NCBI GenBank assembly: GCA_023442945.1
Contig: JAEZWW010000107.1
Coordinates: 134,447-198,446 of the forward strand
Origin: Pseudomonadota bacterium
GTDB lineage: Bacteria > Pseudomonadota > Gammaproteobacteria > Burkholderiales > Burkholderiaceae_C
DNA: 64,000 nt
Reading direction: 5' to 3'
The position numbers and the translations under genes are program-made. The notes beneath the pieces are model-generated. The model was not told where the DNA came from, did no database searches, and saw nothing but the letters and a program-made list of their open reading frames with translations. Numbering within the stretch: position 1 is the stretch's first letter; every line of letters starts with the position of its first letter. Below are positions 33,658-44,284 of the stretch, piece after piece.

Positions 33658-35436
33658 ATGGAAATCTCCAAAGCCGAAATCAAGTCGGCCGCTGCTGCCG
33701 CAGCGCGCAGCGACTCCGAAGAACTCCGCGGCGCCGAAATTCTGGTCAAGGCCTTGCAGGCCGAAGACGTCAAGTACGTCTGGGGTTACCCCGGCGGTGC
33801 GGTGCTGCACATCTACGACGCGTTCTACAAGCAGGACACCATCCAGCACGTGCTGGTGCGCCACGAACAGGCCGCCGTGCACGCCGCTGACGGCTACGCC
33901 CGTGCCACGGGCGACGTCGGCGTGGCGCTGGTCACTTCCGGCCCCGGGCTGACCAACGCGGTCACCGGCATCGCCACGGCCTACATGGATTCGATCCCGA
34001 TGGTGATCATCTCCGGCCAGGTGCCCACGGCCGCCATCGGCCTGGACGCCTTCCAGGAATGCGACACCGTCGGCATCACGCGCCCCATCGTCAAGCACAA
34101 CTTCCTGGTGAAGGATGCGCGCGACATGGCCGAGGTGATGAAGAAGGCCTTCCACATCGCGCGCACCGGCCGCCCCGGCCCGGTGGTGGTGGACGTGCCC
34201 AAGGACGTGTCCTTCAACAAGGCCGCCTACAAGGGTTACCCCGAGACCGTCGAGATGCGCTCGTACAACCCGGTCAAAAAGGGCCACGGCGGTCAGATCC
34301 GCAAGGCGCTGCAGCTGCTGCTGAACGCCAAGCGCCCCTACATCTACACCGGCGGCGGTGTGCTGCTGTCCAACGCCAGCCCCGAGCTGCGCCAACTGGT
34401 GGACATGCTGAACTACCCGGTCACCAACACGCTGATGGGCCTGGGCGCCTTTCCGGCCAGCGACCGGCGCTTTTTGGGCATGCTCGGCATGCACGGCACC
34501 TGGGAAGCCAACAACGCGATGCAAAACTGCGACGTGCTGCTGGCCGTCGGCGCGCGTTTTGACGACCGCGTGATCGGCAACCCCAAGCATTTCGCCTCGG
34601 TTGACCGCAAGATCATCCACATCGACATCGACCCGTCTTCCATCTCCAAGCGCGTCAAGGTCGACGTGCCGATCGTGGGGGACGTCAAGGACGTGCTGAC
34701 CGAGCTGATCGGCATGGTCCGCGAAGCCAACCACCAGCCCGACAAGGCCGCGCTGGACGCCTGGTGGCAGCAGATCGAAGGCTGGCGCGCGCGCGACTGC
34801 ATGAAGTACGACCGCGACAACACCGAAGTCATCAAGCCGCAGAAGGTCATCGAGACGCTGTGGGGCATGACCAAGGACGCGGACGCCTACATCACCTCCG
34901 ACGTCGGCCAGCACCAGATGTGGGCCGCGCAGTACTACCACTTTGACGAGCCGCGCCGCTGGATCAACTCCGGCGGCCTGGGCACCATGGGCGTGGGCAT
35001 TCCCTACGCCATGGGCATCAAGCTGGCCAAGCCCGAATCGGAAGTGTTCTGCGTGACCGGCGAAGGCTCGGTGCAGATGTGCATCCAGGAGCTGTCGACC
35101 TGCCTGCAGTACAACACGCCGATCAAGATCCTGTCGCTCAACAACCGCTACCTGGGCATGGTGCGCCAGTGGCAGGAGATCGAATACTCCGGCCGCTACA
35201 GCCACAGCTACATGGACGCGCTGCCCAACTTCGTGAAGCTGGCCGAGGCCTATGGCCACGTCGGCATGCTGATTGAGCGGCCGCAGGACGTCGAGCCCGC
35301 ATTGCGCGAGGCGCGCAAGCTCAAGGACCGCACGGTCTTCATGGACTTCCGCACCGACCCGACGGAGAACGTGTTCCCCATGGTCCAGGCCGGCAAGGGC
35401 ATCACCGAGATGCTGCTGGGTTCTGAAGACCTTTAA
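33658..35436 (+). CDS. ilvB: Acetolactate synthase large (catalytic) subunit
   Basis: First shared step of valine, leucine and isoleucine synthesis; thiamine-diphosphate and FAD enzyme. 592 residues. The N-terminal PYR domain has [12 protein letters not shown] and the catalytic Glu70 ([16 protein letters not shown]). The ThDP-binding region is [13 protein letters not shown] through [17 protein letters not shown] domain between, with [10 protein letters not shown]. Followed by ilvH and ilvC on the same strand; each gap contains one copy of the dispersed repeat. Confidence 0.97.
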   Translation: MEISKAEIKSAAAAAARSDSEELRGAEILVKALQAEDVKYVWGYPGGAVLHIYDAFYKQDTIQHVLVRHEQAAVHAADGYARATGDVGVALVTSGPGLTNAVTGIATAYMDSIPMVIISGQVPTAAIGLDAFQECDTVGITRPIVKHNFLVKDARDMAEVMKKAFHIARTGRPGPVVVDVPKDVSFNKAAYKGYPETVEMRSYNPVKKGHGGQIRKALQLLLNAKRPYIYTGGGVLLSNASPELRQLVDMLNYPVTNTLMGLGAFPASDRRFLGMLGMHGTWEANNAMQNCDVLLAVGARFDDRVIGNPKHFASVDRKIIHIDIDPSSISKRVKVDVPIVGDVKDVLTELIGMVREANHQPDKAALDAWWQQIEGWRARDCMKYDRDNTEVIKPQKVIETLWGMTKDADAYITSDVGQHQMWAAQYYHFDEPRRWINSGGLGTMGVGIPYAMGIKLAKPESEVFCVTGEGSVQMCIQELSTCLQYNTPIKILSLNNRYLGMVRQWQEIEYSGRYSHSYMDALPNFVKLAEAYGHVGMLIERPQDVEPALREARKLKDRTVFMDFRTDPTENVFPMVQAGKGITEMLLGSEDL

Positions 35437-35440
35437 GCCA

Positions 35441-35493
35441 AATCGGCTGCCGGCCCTAGAGCAATCTGCGCGGGCAGCTATTTTTTAGATAGC
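35441..35493 (+). repeat. Dispersed palindromic repeat, copy 12
   Basis: Arms GCTGCC and GGCAGC, with CCCTAGAGCAATCTGCGC between, ending GATAGC. Between ilvB and ilvH. Confidence 0.85.
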
Positions 35494-35568
35494 AAGACGA
35501 TTCTATCGTGCGCCAAGCCTGCCACTTACCGGTGGCGGGGGAGGGCGGCGAAAAGAGGGCTCTGACAC

Positions 35569-36060
35569 ATGAAACACATCATCGCTGTTCTGATTGAAAA
35601 CGAAGCGGGCGCCCTGTCCCGCGTGGTGGGCCTGTTCTCGGCCCGTGGCTACAACATCGAATCGCTGATCGTCGCGCCGACCGAGGACGAAAGCCTCTCG
35701 CGCATGACGATCCAGACGCGCGGCTCGGAAGACACCATCGAGCAGATCACCAAGCACCTGAACCGCCTGATCGAGGTGGTGAAGGTGGTCGACCTGACCG
35801 AAGGCAGCTACATCGAGCGCGAGCACATGATGGTCAAGGTGCGCGCCGTCGGCAAGGAGCGCGAGGAGATCAAGCGCACCTGCGACATCTTCCGCGGCCG
35901 CATCATCGACGTCACCGACAAGAGCTACACCGTCGAGCTGACGGGCGACCAAAGCAAGCACGACGCCTTCCTCAACTCGATCGACAAGTCCGCCATCCTC
36001 GAGACCGTGCGCACCGGCGCCAGCGGCATCGGGCGCGGCGAGCGCCTGTTGCGCGTTTAA
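35569..36060 (+). CDS. ilvH: Acetolactate synthase small (regulatory) subunit
   Basis: 163 residues with an N-terminal ACT domain (KHIIAVLIENEAGALSRVVG, FSARGYNIESLIVAP) that binds valine for feedback inhibition, and the C-terminal domain (REHMMVKVRAVGKEREEI) that activates the catalytic subunit. Length is normal for IlvH. Between ilvB and ilvC in one transcription unit. Confidence 0.96.
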   Translation: MKHIIAVLIENEAGALSRVVGLFSARGYNIESLIVAPTEDESLSRMTIQTRGSEDTIEQITKHLNRLIEVVKVVDLTEGSYIEREHMMVKVRAVGKEREEIKRTCDIFRGRIIDVTDKSYTVELTGDQSKHDAFLNSIDKSAILETVRTGASGIGRGERLLRV

Positions 36061-36066
36061 GCATCT

Positions 36067-37185
<1,119 letters not shown>

Positions 37186-37248
37186 TCGCCCCCCACGAGG
37201 GTGCCGGGAGGGGCCAGACCCCGCCGGCGCCGGCTCGGCGCGTCACCT

Positions 37249-37275
37249 GGCCACCTTCGCGGTGGCCTTGTTTTT
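37249..37275 (+). terminator. Rho-independent terminator after ilvC
   Basis: GGCCACC-TTCGC-GGTGGCC, then TTGTTTTT. Ends the ilvBHC unit. Bases 37276-37427 hold nothing recognised. Confidence 0.85.
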
Positions 37276-37427
37276 GGGGGCGCGGCGCCGTGATCTTCTG
37301 CCGGCCCGCGCCGCGTTCGGGGGGGCGGGCCGCACTCGCCGGGCCCGTGTTTCGTACACTCAGGGCTGGACGAGGGCGCGGTTTGCAGGCGCGGCAACAG
37401 GCGGATGTGTGCAGGCCTTTGAAAATT

Positions 37428-37482
37428 CCTAATTTGATAGCTGGTCGCGCTGATCCCATTGGGGCTGGCGGCCGAAACGATT
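37428..37482 (-). repeat. Dispersed palindromic repeat, copy 14
   Basis: Reverse copy with GATAGCTGGTCGCGC, drifted in the middle (TGATCCCATTGGGGC). Abuts the pssA start codon. Confidence 0.7.
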
Positions 37483-37483
37483 G

Positions 37484-38371
37484 ATGAATCCACCCGATCC
37501 CCATTCCGAAGCGCGCGGCCCTGGCTGGGGCCACGACATGTCGCAGCGCGTGCGCCGCAAGGGCATTTACGTGGCGCCCAACCTGGTCACGCTGATCGCG
37601 CTGTTCGGCGGGTTCTACGGCATCGTGATGGCAATGAACGGCCGCTTTGACCTGGCTACCACCGGCATCTTCGCGGCCATGATCTTCGACAGCCTGGACG
37701 GCCGCGTGGCGCGCATGACGGGCACGCAAAGCGCGTTTGGCGAACAGATGGATTCTCTGTCCGACATGGTCAGCTTTGGCGCCGCGCCGGCGCTGCTGGC
37801 CTACGAATGGGCGTTGCGCCCGCTGGGCCGCTGGGGCTGGATCGCTGCCTTCGTGTACTGCGCCTGTGCGGCGCTGCGGCTGGCGCGCTTCAACGTCAAC
37901 ACCGGCGTGGTGGACAAGCGCTACTTCCAGGGCTTGCCCTCGCCCGCCGCGGCGGCGCTGGTGGCCGGCTTCATCTGGCTGACCAGCGCCATGCTGACCT
38001 CGCACCGCGATGTGCCGATCTTCCGCGCGGCGATGTCGCTGCTGGGGGGCGAACCCATCGTGCGCGCCGATCTGGCGTGGATCACCTTCGCCATCACGCT
38101 GTTCGCCGGCCTGACCATGGTCACCAACGTGCCGTACTACAGCTTCAAGGACTTTGGCGGGCGCCGCAGCGTGCCGTTTGTGGTGCTGGTGCTGATCGCG
38201 CTGCTGCTGGCCGTGATCAGCATCGAGCCGGCCACCATGCTCTTCATCCTGTTCGTGGGCTACGGCCTGTCGGGCTACGTGATCTACGCCTGGCGCCGCG
38301 CGCGCGGCGAGCAGGTCAGCATCGTCAGCACGTCGACCGACGAGCCGGATGAACGCGGTTTACACGACTGA
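37484..38371 (+). CDS. pssA: CDP-diacylglycerol-serine O-phosphatidyltransferase
   Basis: 295 residues from the ATG at 37484. CDP-alcohol phosphatidyltransferase signature DG-x2-AR-x8-G-x3-D-x3-D is complete as DGRVARMTGTQSAFGEQMDS followed by LSD. About eight hydrophobic helices make it an inner-membrane protein producing phosphatidylserine, precursor of phosphatidylethanolamine. The start lies directly after repeat copy 14 and has no clear Shine-Dalgarno. The promoter for the leuA leader lies just past its stop. Confidence 0.95.
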   Translation: MNPPDPHSEARGPGWGHDMSQRVRRKGIYVAPNLVTLIALFGGFYGIVMAMNGRFDLATTGIFAAMIFDSLDGRVARMTGTQSAFGEQMDSLSDMVSFGAAPALLAYEWALRPLGRWGWIAAFVYCACAALRLARFNVNTGVVDKRYFQGLPSPAAAALVAGFIWLTSAMLTSHRDVPIFRAAMSLLGGEPIVRADLAWITFAITLFAGLTMVTNVPYYSFKDFGGRRSVPFVVLVLIALLLAVISIEPATMLFILFVGYGLSGYVIYAWRRARGEQVSIVSTSTDEPDERGLHD

Positions 38372-38383
38372 ACGCGTTTTCTG

Positions 38384-38392
38384 TGCTAGAGT
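38384..38392 (+). promoter_or_regulatory. Extended -10 promoter for the leuA leader transcript
   Basis: TGC-TAGAGT, resembling the gshA element (TGC-TAACTT); a possible TTTACA lies upstream at 38359-38364 but with a 22-bp spacer, too long to count on. Ten bases before the leader ATG. Confidence 0.45.
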
Positions 38393-38402
38393 GCACCTTC
38401 TC

Positions 38403-38456
38403 ATGACACGCATTGCTCTGGCCCTACTAGCCATCCCCTTCGGGCGGAGACGGTAG
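38403..38456 (+). CDS. leuA leader peptide
   Basis: 17 codons: MTRIALALLAIPFGRRR. Codons 4-11 hold three Leu (CTG, CTA, CTA) and two Ile (ATT, ATC at codons 4 and 11). The tandem CTA codons are rare in this GC-rich genome, as in the E. coli leu leader. No obvious Shine-Dalgarno; the ATG is close to the predicted start of transcription. The attenuator hairpin follows 28 bases after the stop. Confidence 0.75.
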   Translation: MTRIALALLAIPFGRRR

Positions 38457-38484
38457 CGCGCGCACTCAAAAAGCAAAGCACCCC

Positions 38485-38521
38485 ACGGCCCGTTCGCACC
38501 AGCAACGGGCCGTTGTGTTTT
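38485..38521 (+). terminator. Transcription attenuator upstream of leuA
   Basis: ACGGCCCGTT and AACGGGCCGT form a perfect 10-bp stem with a 9-base loop, followed by a short U-rich tract (TGTGTTTT). CGGGC at 38441-38445, inside the leader peptide's last codons, can pair with GCCCG at 38488-38492 as an alternative anti-terminator. A ribosome stalled at the Leu codons would leave that segment free; a ribosome at the stop codon would cover it. Confidence 0.8.
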
Positions 38522-38563
38522 GGGAGGTTGCTGGTCGATTCCACGTTTTACCGAAAGATCGAC

Positions 38564-40288
38564 ATGCTCAAGCAACCGCAGACCAAGTACCGTCCCTTTG
38601 CCCCGATCGGCCTCGCCGACCGCCGCTGGCCCGACGCGCAACTGACCAAGGCGCCGGTGTGGCTGTCGACCGACCTGCGCGACGGCAACCAGGCTTTGAT
38701 CGAGCCCATGAACGCCGCGCGCAAGCTGCGCATGTTCGACCTGTTGGTGCAAGTCGGCTTCAAGGAGATCGAGGTCGGCTTCCCGGCCGCGTCGCAGACC
38801 GACTTCGACTTCGTGCGCAAGCTGATCGAGGAAGACCGCGTGCCCGACGACGTGACCATCCAGGTCATGACGCCAGCGCGCGAAGAGCTGATCGGCCGCA
38901 CCGTCGAAGCCCTGGCCGGCGCGCGCCGCGCCATCGTCCACGTCTACAACGCCGTCGCGCCGGTGTGGCGCCGGGTGGTGTTCGGGCTGGAAGTGCCGCA
39001 GGTGATGGAACTGGTGCACCACCACGTCGACATGGTGCGACGCTTGACCGACGCGCGGCCCGAGACGGAATGGGTGTTGCAATACTCGCCTGAAACCTTC
39101 TCGCTGGCCGAGTTGCCGGTGTCGCTGGAGGCGTGCGAAACCGCGATCCAGGCCTGGGGCGCGGGCCGGCCGATCATCCTCAACCTGCCGACCACCGTGG
39201 AAAGCGCTACACCCAATGTCTTCGCCGACCAGATCGAATGGATGGTGCGCCAGTTTGCCGACCGACCCGAAGTGGTGGTGTCCCTGCACCCGCACAACGA
39301 CCGCGGCACCGGTGTCGCGGCGGCAGAGTTGGCCTTGATGGCCGGCGCGCACCGCGTGGAAGGCTGCCTGTTCGGCAACGGCGAGCGCACCGGCAACCTG
39401 GACATCGTCAACGTCGCGCTCAACCTCTACACGCAGGGCGTTGACCCCGAACTTGATTTTTCCGACATCGACGCCGTGCGCCGTACGGTCGAGCACTGCA
39501 ACCAGCTGCCCGTGCACCCGCGCCACCCGTACGCAGGCGAATTGGTCTATACGTCCTTCTCTGGCTCGCACCAGGACGCGATCAAGAAAGCCTTTGCCGT
39601 GCGCCAGGACGGCGACGTGTGGCAGATCCCGTATTTGCCGATCGACCCGAAGGACCTCGGCCGCAGCTACGAAGCCGTGATCCGCGTCAACAGCCAGTCC
39701 GGCAAGGGCGGCATGAGCTATTTGGTGGAAAGCGAGTACGGCGTGACGATGCCGCGTCGCCTGCAGATCGAGTTCAGCCAGGTCGTGCAGCGCGTGATGG
39801 ACCGCGACGGTAAGGAATTGACCGCCGCCGATTTGTGGCAGCTGTTCCGCTCGGAATACGGCCTGGACGCACCCGCCGTCGTGCAGCACCGCGTCTGGGA
39901 GACAGCCCCCGACGCCGCCGCGGACGGCAGCCGCCATGTGCAGCTCAGCGCCACCGTGCCTTGGGCCGGCGGCCAGCACAGCGTGCGAGGGCAGGGCAAT
40001 GGGCCGATTGACGCTTTTGCGCAGGCCCTCAGCGGCCTGATCGGCCAAAGCGTGCGCGTGGTGGACTACCAGCAGCACGCGATTGCCGAAGGCGCCGACG
40101 CGCGCGCCATGGCTTATATCGAGCTGCGTTTGGGCGATTCGCCCGCCTTTTTCGGCGTGGGCGCGGACAGCGACACCTCGGCCGCGGCCATGCAGGCCTT
40201 GCTTTCCGGTCTGAATCGCGCCCGCGCGGCGGGTTGGGCGTCAGAATCGGCGCCCGAGGCCGCACAATCGGCGGTTGCCGTGGCCTGA
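38564..40288 (+). CDS. leuA: 2-isopropylmalate synthase, long (actinobacterial/type-2) form
   Basis: First committed step of leucine synthesis (acetyl-CoA plus 2-oxoisovalerate). 574 residues from the ATG at 38564 (MLKQPQTKYRPFAPIGL). Catalytic domain: WLSTDLRDGNQALIEPM, PTTVESATPNVFADQIEWM, and the metal-binding HPHNDRGTGVAA. C-terminal regulatory domain from about 430 (QLSATVPWAG to FFGVGADSDTSAAA). The DLRDGNQAL form is the type-2 subfamily, different from the gene just downstream. Preceded by leader peptide and attenuator. Confidence 0.95.
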   Translation: MLKQPQTKYRPFAPIGLADRRWPDAQLTKAPVWLSTDLRDGNQALIEPMNAARKLRMFDLLVQVGFKEIEVGFPAASQTDFDFVRKLIEEDRVPDDVTIQVMTPAREELIGRTVEALAGARRAIVHVYNAVAPVWRRVVFGLEVPQVMELVHHHVDMVRRLTDARPETEWVLQYSPETFSLAELPVSLEACETAIQAWGAGRPIILNLPTTVESATPNVFADQIEWMVRQFADRPEVVVSLHPHNDRGTGVAAAELALMAGAHRVEGCLFGNGERTGNLDIVNVALNLYTQGVDPELDFSDIDAVRRTVEHCNQLPVHPRHPYAGELVYTSFSGSHQDAIKKAFAVRQDGDVWQIPYLPIDPKDLGRSYEAVIRVNSQSGKGGMSYLVESEYGVTMPRRLQIEFSQVVQRVMDRDGKELTAADLWQLFRSEYGLDAPAVVQHRVWETAPDAAADGSRHVQLSATVPWAGGQHSVRGQGNGPIDAFAQALSGLIGQSVRVVDYQQHAIAEGADARAMAYIELRLGDSPAFFGVGADSDTSAAAMQALLSGLNRARAAGWASESAPEAAQSAVAVA

Positions 40289-40345
40289 GGCCCTTGGCCG
40301 GCGCGCACCAGAACAACACACCCGCTATCCAGGAGTATTTCCCCG

Positions 40346-41884
40346 ATGACCGACAAGCTGATCATTTTCGACACGACCTTGCGCGACGGCGAACAATCGC
40401 CCGGCGCCAGCATGACCAAGGACGAGAAGCTGCGCATCGCGCGCCAGCTGGAGCGCCTGAAAGTCGACGTGATCGAAGCCGGTTTCGCCGCCAGCTCCAA
40501 TGGCGACTTCGACTGCGTGCAGGCCATCGCCAACGCGATCAAGGATTCGACCATCTGTTCGCTGTCGCGTGCCAACGACCGCGACATCGCGCGCGCCGCC
40601 GAAGCGCTCAAGGGCGCGGCCAGCGGCCGCATCCACACCTTCATCGCCACCAGCCCGCTGCACATGGAGAAAAAGCTGCGCATGACGCCCGACGAGGTGT
40701 TCGAGCAGTCCAAGCTGGCCGTGCGCTTCGCCCGCAACCTGATGGACGACATCGAGTTCAGCGCCGAAGACGGCTACCGCAGCGACATCGACTTCCTGGC
40801 CCGTGTGTGTGAAGCGGTGATCAAGGAAGGTGCGCGCACCATCAACATCCCCGACACCGTGGGCTACGCCATCCCTGAGCTGTACGGCGAATTCCTCAAG
40901 ACGCTGCGCGAGAAAGTGCCCAACAGCGACCAGGCGGTCTGGTCGGTGCACTGCCACAACGATTTGGGCATGGCGGTGGCCAACAGCTTGGCGGGCGTGA
41001 AGATCGGTGGTGCGCGCCAGATCGAATGCACCATCAACGGCCTGGGCGAGCGCGCGGGCAACTGCTCGCTGGAAGAAGTGGTCATGGCCGTGAAGACGCG
41101 GCGCGACTACTTTGGCCTGGACGTCGGTGTCGACGCCTCGCAGATCGTGCAGGCCAGCCGCATGGTCAGCCAGACCACGGGCTTCGTGGTGCAGCCCAAC
41201 AAGGCGGTGGTGGGCGCCAACGCCTTCGCACACGCCAGCGGCATCCACCAGGACGGTGTGCTGAAGGCGCGCGACACCTACGAAATCATGCGCGCCGAAG
41301 ACGTGGGCTGGTCGGCCAACAAGATCGTGCTGGGCAAGCTGTCGGGCCGCAACGCCTTCAAGCAGCGCCTGCAGGAGCTGGGCGTGGTGCTGGAGTCTGA
41401 AAGCGAAATCATGGCCGCCTTTGCCAAGTTCAAGGAACTGGCCGACCGCAAGAGCGAGATCTTCGACGAAGACATCCTGGCGCTGGTCAGCGACGAAAGC
41501 GTGACCGCCGAGAAGGAGCAGTACGGCTTCATCTCCCTGTCGCAGCGCAGCGAAACGGGCGAATTGCCCCACGCCGAAATCGTCTTCACGGTCGACGGCA
41601 AGGAGGTCCACGGCACCTCGGGCGGCAACGGGCCGGTGGACGCATCGCTCAAGGCGATCGAGTCGCATGTGAAAAGTGGCGCAGAAATGGTGCTTTATTC
41701 CGTGAATGCGATCAGCGGATCGACCGAAAGCCAGGGCGAAGTCACCGTTCGGCTGCAAAATTCGGGCCGTGTCGTGAACGGGGTGGGCGCGGACCCCGAT
41801 ATCGTGGTCGCGTCAGCCAAGGCATATCTGAGTGCCCTCAACAAGTTACACAGCAAAGCTGATCGAGTTGCGGCACAAGGCTAG
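40346..41884 (+). CDS. leuA: 2-isopropylmalate synthase, type-1 form
   Basis: 512 residues. [20 protein letters not shown] at the N-terminus (type-1 signature), [31 protein letters not shown] metal site, [20 protein letters not shown], and the regulatory dimer domain with [20 protein letters not shown]. Begins 57 bases after the type-2 leuA and ends at a strong terminator, so the two probably share the attenuated transcript. Start at 40346 follows AGGAG. Confidence 0.96.
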   Translation: MTDKLIIFDTTLRDGEQSPGASMTKDEKLRIARQLERLKVDVIEAGFAASSNGDFDCVQAIANAIKDSTICSLSRANDRDIARAAEALKGAASGRIHTFIATSPLHMEKKLRMTPDEVFEQSKLAVRFARNLMDDIEFSAEDGYRSDIDFLARVCEAVIKEGARTINIPDTVGYAIPELYGEFLKTLREKVPNSDQAVWSVHCHNDLGMAVANSLAGVKIGGARQIECTINGLGERAGNCSLEEVVMAVKTRRDYFGLDVGVDASQIVQASRMVSQTTGFVVQPNKAVVGANAFAHASGIHQDGVLKARDTYEIMRAEDVGWSANKIVLGKLSGRNAFKQRLQELGVVLESESEIMAAFAKFKELADRKSEIFDEDILALVSDESVTAEKEQYGFISLSQRSETGELPHAEIVFTVDGKEVHGTSGGNGPVDASLKAIESHVKSGAEMVLYSVNAISGSTESQGEVTVRLQNSGRVVNGVGADPDIVVASAKAYLSALNKLHSKADRVAAQG

Positions 41885-41917
41885 GGTTAACCCGTATAAC
41901 TCTAGAAACAAATGAGG

Positions 41918-41954
41918 AAAGGGGCGCAAGTCTTTGTTATTGCGTCCCTTTTTC
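41918..41954 (+). terminator. Rho-independent terminator after the leuA pair
   Basis: AAAGGGGCGCAA and TTGCGTCCCTTT form a 12-bp stem (one G-U pair) with a 10-base loop and a T5 tail. Possible TTGCGT (41940-41945) and TACACT (41963-41968), 17 bp apart, could form the next gene's promoter within its descending arm. Confidence 0.88.
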
Positions 41955-42003
41955 TGTTTTAGTACACTTGCGCCCTATTCGTGGTACGGGCTGGGGTGAA
42001 GAA

Positions 42004-43311
42004 ATGGCAATGGCTGCTTGGGGAAACCGTTGGAATCGGTTGTGGCGTGGTGGTCTGGGTGCCATTTCGATCGGTTTGGCGCTGACGGCGCTGCCGGCCC
42101 TTCACGCGAACGCCGCCCCCAAGAAACCGGCCAAGGCCGCTGAATCGAAAAAAGCCGCTGCAGCGCCCAAAGCTGCCGGCAAGACCGCCAAGGCACCCGC
42201 TGCCAAGGCCGCACCCGCCAAATCCGCCCAGACCGCCAAGGCCGATAGCCGCAAGGAACCGGCGCGCGGCAAGGGCAAGCGCGCGCTGGCCGAAAGCAAG
42301 CACGACGCCAAGGTCGCGAGCGCCAAGGACAGCAAGAAGGGCGGCAAGGCCGACCGCGTGAAGGCTACCGTCGCGGCCAAGGGCCATGCCGGCAAGGGCC
42401 GCGCCCTGGAGCGCGCCGAACGCCTGGCCTCACGAGAAACCCGTGTCACGCTGCGCCAGGCTGCCCACACGCCGCGCGAAGCGCCGGCGCCGCGCCTGTC
42501 CATCGCGCAGGCCGCTGGCCTGCACCACGCCGGTGACGCGCTGGATCTGAAGTCCAGCGTGGCCCTGGTGCTGGACCAGGACACGCACGAAGTCCTGTTC
42601 AGCAAGAACGACCACGCCGTGCTGCCGATCGCGTCGCTGACCAAGCTGATGACCGGCCTGCTGGTGTCCGAAGCGCGTCTGCCCCTGGACGAGATGATCA
42701 CGATCACCGACGAGGACGTGGACTATGAAAAAGGCAGCAGCTCGCGTTTGGCTGTCGGCACCACGCTGACGCGCGGTGAGCTGATGCACCTGGCGCTGAT
42801 GTCCAGCGAAAACCGCGCCGCGCATGCGCTGGGCCGCACCTACCCGGGGGGCCTGCAGCGCTTTGTCGGGCTGATGAACAGCCGCGCCGCGTCGCTGGGC
42901 ATGAAGGACACGCGCTACGTCGAGCCCACGGGCCTGTCCAGCTCCAACCGCGCCAGCGCGATCGACCTGGCCACGCTGGTGGGCTTTGCCTCGCAAGACC
43001 CGCTGCTGCGTCAGCTGACCACGTCGCAAGGTTACGAAGTGGCCGTCGGCAGCCGCGTGCTGACCTACAACAACACCAACCGTCTGGTGCACAAGCCGGA
43101 TTGGCAGATCGGCCTGCAGAAGACGGGCTATATCTCCGAAGCCGGTCAGTGCCTGGTGATGCAGGCGCGCGTGGCGGGCCGCAAGGTGATCATGGTGTTC
43201 CTGGATTCGAACGGCAAATACAGCCGTCTGGCCGACGCCGAGCGCGTGCGCCGCTGGGTCGAGAACGAGCGCCCCTCGTCCACCTTCGCGGGCAACGGTT
43301 ACGCGGGCTGA
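42004..43311 (+). CDS. pbpG: D-alanyl-D-alanine endopeptidase/carboxypeptidase (PBP7/8-like)
   Basis: 435 residues. Signal peptide to about residue 37 (LPALHANA). A Lys/Ala-rich, probably disordered linker covers about 38-150. The penicillin-binding peptidase S11 domain has SLTK (S211, K214), SEN (268-270) and KTG (373-375). FNNTN-like YNNTNRLV and AGQCLVM match PbpG. It cleaves peptidoglycan cross-links or terminal D-Ala in the periplasm. The long basic linker is much longer than in E. coli PbpG and may reach through or bind the murein. ATG at 42010 is an alternative start. Confidence 0.92.
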   Translation: MAMAAWGNRWNRLWRGGLGAISIGLALTALPALHANAAPKKPAKAAESKKAAAAPKAAGKTAKAPAAKAAPAKSAQTAKADSRKEPARGKGKRALAESKHDAKVASAKDSKKGGKADRVKATVAAKGHAGKGRALERAERLASRETRVTLRQAAHTPREAPAPRLSIAQAAGLHHAGDALDLKSSVALVLDQDTHEVLFSKNDHAVLPIASLTKLMTGLLVSEARLPLDEMITITDEDVDYEKGSSSRLAVGTTLTRGELMHLALMSSENRAAHALGRTYPGGLQRFVGLMNSRAASLGMKDTRYVEPTGLSSSNRASAIDLATLVGFASQDPLLRQLTTSQGYEVAVGSRVLTYNNTNRLVHKPDWQIGLQKTGYISEAGQCLVMQARVAGRKVIMVFLDSNGKYSRLADAERVRRWVENERPSSTFAGNGYAG

Positions 43312-43347
43312 TCGCAGCGCTGAGCCGCTCCGCCGCGACGGGTAATG

Positions 43348-43412
43348 CGCTATGATTTAAATAGCTGGCCGCGCAGGTGGTGGTAGGGCCAGAAGCCGAT
43401 TTCCTTCAAAAA
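43348..43412 (-). repeat. Dispersed palindromic repeat, copy 15
   Basis: Reverse copy: ATAGCTGGCCGCGCAGGTGG and TAGGGCCAGAAGCC, immediately before the terminator. Confidence 0.88.
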
Positions 43413-43414
43413 AT

Positions 43415-43444
43415 AAAAAAGGCGCTCAACGGGCGCCTTTTTTT
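43415..43444. terminator. Bidirectional terminator between pbpG and the IclR gene
   Basis: AAAAAAGGCGC and GCGCCTTTTTT around a 7-base loop; A-run on one side and T-run on the other, so it can serve both convergent genes. Confidence 0.88.
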
Positions 43445-43489
43445 GCGCCTGGGTTATGGCGCGTCGTGCTTGTCGTGAGGTCCGGTCGT

Positions 43490-44275
43490 TCAGCGCGCCG
43501 AACCGGTGTGGCCCAGCGCGGCCGAGATCTCCTGCGCCGTCAGCTGCAGCTTGGGCAGCCAGCCATCGTCCAGCCGATCGGCGGGGGCCGAGATCGACAG
43601 GCCGGCCACCAGCTTGCCCTGGTCGTCGTAGATGCCGGCGGCCATGCAGCGCACGCCCATTTCCAGCTCTTCGTTGTCGTGCGCCACGCCCGACTGGCGC
43701 GCGCGGATCAGCTCGCGCTCCAGCGTGGGCAGTTGCGTGATGCTGTTGCGCGTGTGGCCGGCCAGGCCGGTGCGCGTGGCGTAGGCGCGCACGCGCGGCA
43801 GCTCGTCGTAAGCCAGAAACAGCTTGCCGGTGGACGTCAAATGCAGCGGCGCGCGCCCACCGATAGCGCGCACCACCTGCATGCCCGAGCGTTCGCTGTA
43901 GGTGCGTTCGATGTAGACGATTTCGTCGCCCTGGCGCACGCTCAGGTTCACCGGCTGCTGGATCAGGCGGTGCAGGTCGCGCATGGGGGCCAGCGCCGCA
44001 TCACGCACGTCGAGCCGGCCCTTGACCAGGTTGCCCAGCTCCAGCAGGCGCATGCCCAGGCGGTAGCTGCCGGCCTCGGGCCGGTCGACAAAGCGGCCCA
44101 CCGTGAGGTCGTTCAGGATGCGGTGGGTGGTGGACGGGTGCAGGCCGGTCTGTTCGCTGATTTCCTTGAGCGAAATCGGCTCGTCGCGGGAGGCCAGCAC
44201 GTCGATCAGCGCGAACATGCGCTCGATCACCTGGATGGTCGGGGTCTGATGGGCGTCGGGTTTGGGGCGTCGCAT
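43490..44275 (-). CDS. IclR-family transcriptional regulator
   Basis: 261 residues. Winged helix in about 14-75 (IQVIERMFALIDVLASRDEP, LKEISEQTGLHPSTTHRILND), then the IclR effector domain with YIERTYSERSGMQVVRAIGGRAPLHLTSTGK and the conserved AGLSISAPADRL. Target and inducer cannot be named. It ends the gene run 46373-43490; the upstream bpt gene stops ten bases... the other way round: IclR starts at 44275, ten bases downstream of the end of bpt at 44285, so it may be co-transcribed with aat and bpt. Confidence 0.9.
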   Translation of the reverse strand: MRRPKPDAHQTPTIQVIERMFALIDVLASRDEPISLKEISEQTGLHPSTTHRILNDLTVGRFVDRPEAGSYRLGMRLLELGNLVKGRLDVRDAALAPMRDLHRLIQQPVNLSVRQGDEIVYIERTYSERSGMQVVRAIGGRAPLHLTSTGKLFLAYDELPRVRAYATRTGLAGHTRNSITQLPTLERELIRARQSGVAHDNEELEMGVRCMAAGIYDDQGKLVAGLSISAPADRLDDGWLPKLQLTAQEISAALGHTGSAR

Positions 44276-44284
44276 GGGCGGAAT

